From Tetraselmis striata (Eukaryota > Chlorophyta > Chlorodendrophyceae > Chlorodendrales > Chlorodendraceae), in NCBI GenBank assembly GCA_006384855.1, contig VCJN01003597.1:1-64000 (forward strand): a DNA stretch of 64,000 nt, read 5' to 3'. A program made the translations under genes and the position numbers. Positions 55,991-64,000 of the stretch are shown here, piece after piece. Below the pieces are notes generated by a model. The model had not been told where the DNA came from, ran no database searches, and saw only the letters and a program-made list of their open reading frames with translations. Position 1 is the stretch's first letter; each line of letters begins with the position of its first letter.

Positions 55991-56479
55991 ATGTCAAGGA
56001 CCACGGCCTTATCACAGCCCCCGCCTGCGGAGTGCCACAACATGTGTGCTGAAGTGTGGTGCACGACTGGCGACAATGTGACGCCGGTGCCATCACGCGG
56101 CACTGGCCGTGACAAGAACTTCGCGCCCCCCCAACAGCAGGGCTCGATCGGCGCTGCCCTGTTTGACAGCTCCGAGTCTCCGCCGACCAGACTGCATGTC
56201 CGTTTGCTCGACACATTGCCGCCCGGCGTTGAGAAAGACTGGCAGTCTTGCGGCACTGGTGAAGACTACTCGCATCTTACTTGCAACACACCGAACACTT
56301 TCTCGGAGCAGGGACGCGATGCGCTTTGCCGGCACAACCTCCTCAGGCAGCAGCGCGTACGCGAGTGCCACCTTATCTCCGACGCCTCTGACCCTTTGGC
56401 GTCACCCAAGCTGCACATAATAACCACGCTCGACCTTCAGTTCCAGAGCTGCCGGGACCTTTCGGCATTAATGCGCTAA
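55991..56479 (+). CDS. R162 protein, copy 4 (162 aa, unknown function)
   Basis: Starts MSRTTALSQPPPAECHNMCA and ends QSCRDLSALMR. An in-frame stop lies upstream of this ATG, which supports the ATG as the real start in all copies. Same length as the others, no indel; the GRDALCRHNLLRQQRVREC block is kept. Function unknown. Confidence 0.5.
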   Translation: MSRTTALSQPPPAECHNMCAEVWCTTGDNVTPVPSRGTGRDKNFAPPQQQGSIGAALFDSSESPPTRLHVRLLDTLPPGVEKDWQSCGTGEDYSHLTCNTPNTFSEQGRDALCRHNLLRQQRVRECHLISDASDPLASPKLHIITTLDLQFQSCRDLSALMR

Positions 56480-58589
56480 CCCAGTACGGTGCTACGTCGT
56501 CCATCGCCAGGTTGCCAGCGTCCTCCTTGGCCATGGGTGATACACTGCCCCCTAGGGTTGATATACGTAGTGAATGAAGGGCCCGGGCCCCGCGGAATGT
56601 ATACTTGAAGCGAATATGTAGCTTATGCTTACGTAAGGTTAAATGCGCCCAGCCAGCGAAATAATCTTGTAAATAGTGGGTGACTCAGGGGCATCACCCG
56701 ATCCCAAGCTGGGATCCCGGCCAAGACCTCATATGTAATATGTAGCAATCATTTCAGATGTAACTTGATCTATTGTATTCCGCAGTCCTTTTAAGCCATG
56801 GGAATCGTACCGTCTTGCAGGAAAAAGGAGGGTAAGTCTGGACAGCGTCATCTGGACTTAACTACCGATAAAAGGCTGTCAGGACACACCTACACCCGAT
56901 CACTCGGCACCAAGTGACCTCCAGGTGATCTGGCGATGCTGGAAATTCAAGGGGTTGCTAGCATCTGCGATTTTTGTTCTTTGTACTCATTGTAAAATGA
57001 TCTTTGTGTGCGAAGAGCTACTATGATGCTCTACTCTGAAAGCATGCGCTGTCTATGGACAAGCTGTCTTTCCCCAGCATCAGGGAAGGGCCCGCGCCTG
57101 GCCAACCCGCACAGGGTCCACATCAAGGAGCGATGGGCGGGGCCTCTGTACGCCACGTGCCTATGTTGCAGCGGTACTAATCCTGTATCAATAGTACTAA
57201 CAGGAAACGTTTAGTGTTTTGAACATGGGTGCCAACCTGTACGCGCTACTCGCACCGGTGCGCACGTCCATAGAAACATACGACCACATGACTGCCCGGA
57301 TATGCGTTTTCCCGCCGTTTTTTATCATTCCACCGGACCTCGCAGCCTGCTCCAGCGCTGCGCTCCACTGGCGCCGGCCAAGCGACTAGAGCTGCCTTCT
57401 CCCGCCTTGAGCTGCTGCCACCGGTGTCCTCGGACTCCTCGGAGACTCGGAGGTGAAGGCGGGAGAAACAACCCCCGCACCGCTGGTCGAAGAGAGCATG
57501 CTGCATTTAATGTCAAGTCGTGCTGGCAACATAATGAATAATGTGACAAGGTAGTACTGAATGCCATAGCGATTCCTTTTAAGTGGAAAAGTAGCTGATT
57601 TATATTTTAATCGTGATGCTTCATCGGCGGTCAGGCTGCCCCGGCTTTTGACTCACACGTGCGAGTTCAATAGCACATGAAGCTGGCATGTCACAGTGAA
57701 AGAACCCCATCATCATGGACATGTTTTATATGCTCACACTGTTATGTCACTGTGACCACATACCACTTCTGTAATACTTTGACGTGAGTAATGCGAATAG
57801 TCTTGTACCACTCTCAAGACTTTGTGGCGAATTTGTGACGAATATCGACGAGAAAGACTCGTCGACTGCGAACCAACTGCCGGTCCGCTCAGAAACGCAA
57901 CGATGCTGCATTACAGCAGGGATGGGGGGCTGGATGGAACCGTTGAAATGAAGCCCAGTCTTGTGGGAAGAAGAGCCGAAAGGGCGGAGGCTACAAAATG
58001 GGGGGACAGGCGCTCCTAGCTGCCACGCTGGTGCGCAGAGCCGGAACTCCGTATGGCTCAGCAGCAAAACCCCTGCTGTAGGGCGAGAGGGGGCGGGAGC
58101 TGCAAAGGAGCTTGCGGCGGGCTGCCAGCCTAACTAGCCACCCCTCTATCTGCACCTATTTATCTTAAGCTGCTCATTGGTCGGCCTACACCATCATTCC
58201 ATGGGCCCATCGCCATGCCTGTCTGCCACACTTCTTCGCCCAATGATGGTGGCCGTTGGGAAAATGCAGTGATGGGACCGAACTCTTGGACTCCTAGATT
58301 CCTTGCACAACTTGACTCCAAGTGAGCAAATATATTGATTTGCTGGCGCGATGCTTCAACAGGCGAACTAGTGAGCATAAGACTGGTAAAAGTCTGGTAA
58401 CATTTGCTCGGCCATGGTATTGCTTGGATACTTTCACATCGGCCTCACTTGCAGTTTTAGTGATACATAAGTACCGTCAAGAGAATAGCCCTGCACGCCC
58501 ATGTAAATGGTTATGTGGCCATTATTGGTACGCAGGTCTATTCACTTCACAACGTTGCTGGGGCACCGTGCTATGTGTGTACCATCAAG

Positions 58590-58623
58590 GGGGGGGGGGA
58601 GGGGGGGGGGGGGGGGGGGGGGG
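58590..58623. repeat. Poly-G tract in R162 copy 4
   Basis: More than 30 G with one A interruption. The position is equivalent to the tract at 28902 in copy 2. Confidence 0.75.
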
Positions 58624-58720
58624 CTGCACTGACATGTCCCATGAGCCTCTGCTTCTTGTTGGCTACGCAGCGCCTCTTGGCGAGGCATGCCTTGGCCAGT
58701 GGGCGGCGCACATGAAAGGC

Positions 58721-59324
58721 GGCAACTGCAGCAGGCCCGCCTATGTGGACGTGGCGGTTGCGGCTAGCACCCGCGAGGTGGGTGGCTAGCCAGGCCATGG
58801 CTGGGAGGCCTCCCACACACGATCTCTCTCGCTCTCACTCTGACGCACAGCCAACGCCGTGCTGGCGATCGTGGGGGAATGGTGATGGGTGTTGTGGCGT
58901 GCGCGACTTCGACATGCCCTGTGGAGAGACTGCTGCTTGAGTTGGGATGTTACGTCCCGTAGGCAGAATCAAAAGGTACTCCATGTGGGTCTGAGATGAG
59001 CTTGAGCGCGAAGTTGACAACGGTTGACATGTGTCCGGCCTGGAGCCCTACGGAGTTCTAATAATATCTATGCACTGCTCTGTAGGGCGAAACATGCGAA
59101 GCCAGCAAGCTGATCTTTCAGGGGTGGCTGCAAGGCAAGACTCGGTCCAAATGCAGGATCGCAATGTAGGATGGCTAGAGTTATCCCTGTAATTATATAC
59201 ACAATCCGGCAACGGAATTAGTGTGAAACCAGCTCTGTTGAGTCATCCAGGCAAAGGTGCGCCCCATGACTTCCTCCTTTATTAGAGGTTCCAAACCCGG
59301 ATGGAGGGCACGGCGGGGCAGGCT
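58721..59324. other. Junction between R162 copy 4 and the SERINC gene
   Basis: No supported gene. Downstream of the SERINC stop on its strand, so part of it should be the 3' UTR. The word TGTAA, the usual volvocine polyadenylation signal, was not located with confidence near the stop. Confidence 0.35.
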
Positions 59325-61266
59325 TCACACGCGGTTGCTGCTGAAGTCCCGGTCTGGCAGCACGACGGGCGCGATGACGGTCCAGATGTACAGCAGCACG
59401 CAGACCCACTGCGCGGCGATCTTGACCCACAGGCTGGCCACGCCCTTGTCCTGCCTCAAACTCCCCGTTGGCGGCGCGCTGCCAGTCCCACGCGGTCAGC
59501 AGCATCGCGAGGTACGCGCTCGCGAGCGTGAACATGAGGTGGAAGAGCGAGGGCGAAAAATTGAGCTCCTCCTCGCCGCCGCCGTCCTCCTCGTGCCGCA
59601 TCTCGGAGGCGACGTCGAAGGTGAAGGCCTCCTTGTCCGAGCCGCTGCTCAGCGCAGACCAGCCCGCGGAGAAGAGCACCACCAGGAAGCCGCATATCTG
59701 TGCGCATGCCATAGCAGCGGCCACCGCGTCAGGCCCGGCAAGGCACAATGGTGGCCGCATGGCGGACCTGTCGGCAGCCGGCCAGTGACGCAGTCCCTTG
59801 CCCCGTTGCCGAAACGGAATAAGAACACTGCAAAGAGGAACCCGCCCCTACCTGTCAGAGGTCGTATAAAGCCCCAACGATAGCAAATGTTCAAATAGGT
59901 TGCATGCAGGCCCGATTTGAGGAGGACACTGATGGTTGTTATAGGTCCGCCGGCACCCGGCACACGTCTCAGACTGCATCCACAAGCGATACCGAACGTG
60001 AAAACCTCACGCACCAACCACCCGATGCCCGGCGCACTGCCTCCATACAGGCGCTGTGCGTTGATCCTCGTTGTTGGGTGCCCCAGTTTGAATAGCGGGG
60101 GACGATATCACGGACAGAAGCGGTGCATACCAGCAGGCTAGAGCATGGGTGCGGCGGGGGTGTCTTGGCGCAACGATGCCTCGGGGAGTAGTACTCACGC
60201 GTGGCATTATGATGGTAGGAGGGCGATGGCAGAAGCCGGTCTGGTGTTCTGCGGTGTGTGGCCGGGGCAGGGGGCGCCGCACCGTGATCCAGGCGTCCTG
60301 GGTGCCGGCGGCGCGCTCGCAGACGCCTTGGCTGTTGGGCTCGCTGTTGAGCGCGGAGAAGCAGAGGAAAGGCGGCGTACAGGAAGACGGCACCCGCGGT
60401 GAAGAGGCCCGACTCCTGCATGCGGTTGGGCATCACGCTCACGCCCGTCAAGGCGAGCCCGAGCAGCAGCGTGAAGGTGATGAGGAAGATGTTGAGGCTG
60501 CAGGATGCTCGCGGCGCGAAGAGGTAGTACATGATGCCGATCGCCGTGAGCGCGGTTGCGTACGCGGCGGCGGTGAGCGCCACCAGCAGCCCACGCGCGC
60601 AGCCGTCGCGATCCAGCAGTGCGCCATTGAGGCGGTACAGAAAGTCCAGCAGCGAGACGAGCTGCAGCACGAGGTACGCGCCGCCCAGCACGCGCGCGGC
60701 CTGCGCGTAGCCGTACACCGCGGCGGAGGGCACCGCAAAGAAGGCGGCCGTGAGGCCGGCCCAGCCCAGGAGCTTGAGCGGCCACAGCGAGGTGTGCAGC
60801 ACCAGGCGCAGGTCGCTGCTGCGCCGCACGCCCAGCAGGAACAGCCAGTGCACGCCAAAGAAGGTCAGGTTGGCAATCGACACGCGCAGCACCGCCTGCG
60901 TGCCCAGGCACGCGTCGGGATCGGGCGCGCCGCTGGGAAGGCAGGGACACGGATGGATGGGAAGGGGAGGGCGACACGTCAGCGGGCCAGCAGCGGGGGT
61001 GCGGCTGCCATCAGCGACCAATGTAGACAGGCAAGAAAGGCATCCTCTACTATCCCAGTGTGTGCGCGTCGGTGTGGGAGGGGAGGGGGGATCCGTGCGC
61101 ACCTGCAGTCGGCGGCCCAAGGCAGCAGGTTCAGCGCGGGCGCGCCGTAGTCGCGCAGCGCCCAGCTGAGCGCGGAGCTGAAGCAGAACCAGAGGAAGTA
61201 GAACACGCGTGACAGCGAGGGCTTGGTCTCCCCGCAGGCGCACAGTCCGCAGCCGCAGCAGCACAT
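59325..61266 (-). CDS. SERINC: SERINC/TMS1-type multi-pass membrane protein
   Basis: Three exons: 61266-61103, 60932-60283, 59697-59325 (~395 aa, usual family size). Exon 1 starts [12 protein letters not shown], then [20 protein letters not shown], the family's first membrane segment and RDYG motif. Exon 2 holds [49 protein letters not shown] and [20 protein letters not shown]. Exon 3 has [20 protein letters not shown] and ends [20 protein letters not shown], then [17 protein letters not shown] proteins are about ten-pass proteins linked to serine-containing lipids, with scramblase activity reported for some. Two single-base frame offsets are needed, at ~60368-60370 (AAA run) and ~59450-59454; assembly error or recent decay are both possible. 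Introns are GT-AG. Confidence 0.85.
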
Positions 61267-63150
61267 TGCGGCGCTGCAGGGGAGGAGAAGGGGGAGGGGA
61301 GGCTGCGGCGGGCGGGTGGTGGTCGGCTACCAGCCCACGACACGCCCCGCCCTCAGACAAGCCCCCCTCCGCTCCCCTGCGCCGGGGCCTCCGCCCTCCT
61401 CCTCTTGAGCCCCGCTTCCGTCCACGCCCCACTGTGTATCATACCTCCCTCCCCTATGCCCCCCTCTCTCCCCGCCACCTCCACCCGTGAGAGTCGCAAC
61501 CCAAGGCATCACCACAAGGTATTGACGGAGCCAGTGGGTCGTACGGATGGGTGCTGCCTCGGGAGTGGTATCGACCGGCCAGCCCAGAACGCCCCACCCC
61601 CAGACTACCCCCCCCCCCCCCCCCCTCCTCCGCACCCCCGCCCCCACTTTGCCAACCCGCCTCCTCTCAGGTTCCGCTTGTGACCGCGCTCTTCTGTGTA
61701 TCTAGCCTACATCGTCCGGCCCCCCTCTCCCGTCTCCACCCTCGGAAGCCGTCGCTTAGCGTGGGCCGCGCGGGCGGCAGCCGTTTCCGCGACGGGCAAG
61801 GAAGTCAAATGCGGGAGGGGCGAGGCGTTGAGGCGAAGCGGCATAGGAGGAAGGACGGTGACGCCCGGCCGGGGAAGGCGATGGGGGAGAAGGGGGGTTG
61901 CGGCACGGCGTGACTGACCTGCGGAGTGCCGAGGCGGAGCGCTACTGCCGCCGCTGGTGGTGTGGTGGTGTTGTGCGGGAGAGAAGCGAGCTGCGGCGGG
62001 AGCTGCGACGCCTCCGTGAGGCTATATGACGCGCGGGAGGGACGGGTTGTGCGGTCGTCGCAGTGTGGGCGTTCGCGCAGCTTCCCGCCTTGACCTCTGC
62101 GTCCTGCCTACCCCTCCGCACCGGGCAGCACCGACCAGCCCTCAGCACCGTCTGACGCTTCGCCCCTTCGTCACTTGGCGGGTCGTCGTACCAATCGGTC
62201 GGAGATCGGTCGTACCAGGGGTACCCCTGGTTGTACCGGCCGGCCGTCCGCCGCGTTGGGTGACGATGATGCTCAGCAGCTGGCAGCGCGCGGGATGACG
62301 AGGCGGTACGGTAGCGCTTCACGTACCCCGAAGCGCCGCCACGTGGGGCTCACACTGCTACCGCAGTATTCCGTAGAGTAAAAGACGGCGCAATAGCGAT
62401 GGTAACACGGATGGCTTCTTAAGTACATAATAATGCTCCGCCAGTACACTCGCACTCATCGCGGGTATATCAACAACTGAGCGCGCCATCAGTCGCGCGG
62501 TCATTTTTTTCATCCCGCCCCGCCCGGGCCGGGACAGGAATGGCACCAGTGCGGTACAGGTACTCAGTCGCGCAATCTTATTACAATAATGTACCCAGGT
62601 CCAAGTCCGAGTGAAAGTAACGCTATGAGTAACCAGCAAGCGTCGTCGCCCCCCGCCCTTGCGGCCATGCCACACCGCGGAGTCGGCATGTCGGGCTCCC
62701 AACAGGACAACAGGTAGTTGGCGTATTCGGGGCGTGGTGAAATAGCTGCGTGCGCAAAGGGACTCCGAGCGGCAAGGCGGCAGAACTTGAAGTTTCCGTT
62801 GTCTGCGCGCTTCGCGGTGCTCTTGCGGTGGTCGCGGGGAGGCGCGAGCGAGCGGGTGCGCCCCCCTGCCTAGATCATTCCGGACGCAGCTCGGCGGGGC
62901 TATTTCCCCCTTCCGCCGCCCCCCTGACCCGCACTGTGCATGACCTTCCTTCGGTCGCCTGTCGTGTCATGCTCGATTAGATAGGAAGGTCGGAGCAGTG
63001 GACTGCGCTTCCGAATCGATAGAGGTCACGGTAGGGAAATGGGGGCTATCGAGATGGGTGTCCATGGATGTGGTGGACATGGGCGCCATGCGGTAGCTCA
63101 CACACACGACTGGCGCTGTGCCTCACAGCCCACGCAGGACCGCAGCTGCC
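61267..63150. other. Divergent intergenic region between the two host genes
   Basis: GC-rich, with a C tract at 61608-61625 and purine-rich stretches. It should hold the promoters and 5' UTRs of both genes. Several frames are open by composition (for example 61942-62322 minus) but none looks like a protein. No TATA box stands out. Confidence 0.4.
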
Positions 63151-64000
63151 ATGGCTCCTAAAAAGGCGCTCGAGCCTGTCACTATAGACAAGGAGAAGCT
63201 GACCGCGGTGCTGGAGCAGCTGGCCAGCGATGACAAGGCGCAGATGCTGGAGGGCTTGCAGACACTGCTGCGGGGCACCGAGGACTCAGCGGAGCTCAAG
63301 GTACCAGCCCATCACCCACATGCCAGGGTAGGGCTGTTGGTGCTGAGGAGGGGCTGGTGCAGGGGGCCGCATGATTGTTGACAGTGATGCCTGGGTTCGC
63401 AGTATGAGATGGCCGAGAAGAATGTGGTTGGATTGATCCTCACGGTGGCGGACACGGAGGACCAGGAGCTGCAGCTTGTAGCGATGCGCATCCTGGCCCG
63501 CTATGCCACGTACCAAGGCAAGCTTAGGAAGGCCGCCGGCGGATCCAGAGGCGTGACGGTGAGTCGCTGACCCTCGATGAGCAGCGTGCTAAGTGCCTTG
63601 CATCTGGGTGGCTTGGACATCATTGTCTGCGGGTACCTAACACATGCCTAAGTATGCGCGGCTGTTCATGCGACCGTGGCACGCAGCGTCTCTGGAGGGT
63701 GCTGCAACAGTTTCAAAAGGAGACAGAGGCTAAAGCAGCGCACGAGCGGAAGGAAGCAGAGGCGGCTGGCGGTGATGTCGGCCGGGCGGATATGGCCACG
63801 CCTCCAAAGGACGCCAAAAAGGTCCGCTTAGCTTTGTTCCCTGACTGTGATTGCGCAGCATGTACTGTGCGGTTGCACAATGACGTTGCTTGGACAGAGG
63901 GGTGTGTACTGGATGGGGCTGAGTGTCTGCCCCTGTCGATGGCTATGGCATGACAAGGGCGGCAAGGATAAGAAGGGCGGCAAGGGGAAGGCTGCCGCGC
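63151..64000 (+). CDS. Helical-repeat protein with lysine-rich tail, 5' part, cut by window edge
   Basis: Exons 63151-63300, 63403-63558, 63687-63821 and 63958 to the edge, all phase 0 with GT-AG introns. Exon 1: MAPKKALEPVTIDKEKL and LEQLASDDKAQMLEGLQTLL. Exon 2: YEMAEKNVVGLILTVADTED and LQLVAMRILARYATYQG, which look like armadillo/HEAT-type helices. Exon 3 is a coiled coil (QQFQKETEAKAAHERKEAEA). Exon 4 starts GGKDKKGGKGKAAA. The gene starts ~1.9 kb from SERINC, divergently. The family is unknown; armadillo-like is an inference from the helix pattern. An in-frame ATG at 63130 is also possible. Confidence 0.65.

Larger units (their letters stand above)
50540..58720 (+). mobile_element. R162 repeat, copy 4, right end truncated
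   Basis: R162 landmarks: GGAGGGGAGAGGAAACCCC (50604), CCTGGACCGCGCGCAGC (54846), the 162-codon frame (55991), GACAAGCTGTCTTTCCCC (57057), the long G tract (58590-58623) and CATGTCCCATGAG (58634). It is interrupted by a gag-only LTR element (50778-54771) and a foldback MITE (54772-54943). The right end found in copies 1-3 (GTGCCGCACGCG) is missing, and host flank begins by ~58900. Confidence 0.6.

Noticed and set aside
60149-61150. 333-codon open frame on the plus strand
   Set aside because: It is antisense to the SERINC exons; GC-rich codon bias opens the opposite strand.
1-64000. CRISPR arrays, bacterial operons, rRNA or tRNA genes
   Set aside because: No regularly spaced direct repeats, no clustered prokaryotic genes, and no recognisable rRNA or tRNA were found; the sequence is eukaryotic.

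Overview
The window looks like nuclear DNA of a green alga (chlorophyte, possibly volvocine-like). The reasons are intron-bearing GC-rich host genes, a SERINC-type membrane protein gene, and split-repeat tyrosine-recombinase elements of the PAT/TOC/Kangaroo kind known from Chlamydomonas and Volvox. The organism is an inference; no rRNA, tRNA or organelle gene was seen to fix it.

About 59 kb of the 64 kb is a nest of mobile elements. From the left: the 5' end of a Ty3/Gypsy-type element on the minus strand (1-2003); a TIR-bounded DNA-transposon copy (A, ~2556-4662); an old, broken split-repeat tyrosine-recombinase element (5681-8676); copy 1 of a long repeat, here called R162 because it carries a 162-codon reading frame (~8677-13615); a miniature LTR element (TRIM-like, 16170-19763) with a whole-looking split-repeat tyrosine-recombinase element inside it (16323-19543); R162 copy 2 (~20151-31650), itself invaded by a gag-only LTR element (20453-24436) and a LINE fragment; a cluster of DDE transposase relics (pogo/DDE_1-like, PIF/Harbinger, hAT, piggyBac) at 30.0-35.6 kb; R162 copy 3 (~36060-40690); a second split-repeat recombinase element (40929-44152); a 5.3 kb TIR-bounded unit with an unrecognised multi-exon gene (44285-49540, containing copy B of the left-hand TIR family); and R162 copy 4 (~50540-58720), invaded by a second gag-only LTR element (50778-54771).

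Host genes occupy the right end: a SERINC/TMS1-type gene on the minus strand (59325-61266, three exons) and, divergently, the first exons of a lysine-rich helical-repeat protein (63151 to the window edge).

Three points deserve most attention. First, both split-repeat recombinase families have gag-like and recombinase frames but no room for a reverse transcriptase. Second, R162 keeps the same 162-codon frame, without an indel, in four diverged copies, and its product resembles nothing I recognise. Third, the two gag-only LTR elements have perfect target duplications, and each sits in the corresponding part of an R162 copy.
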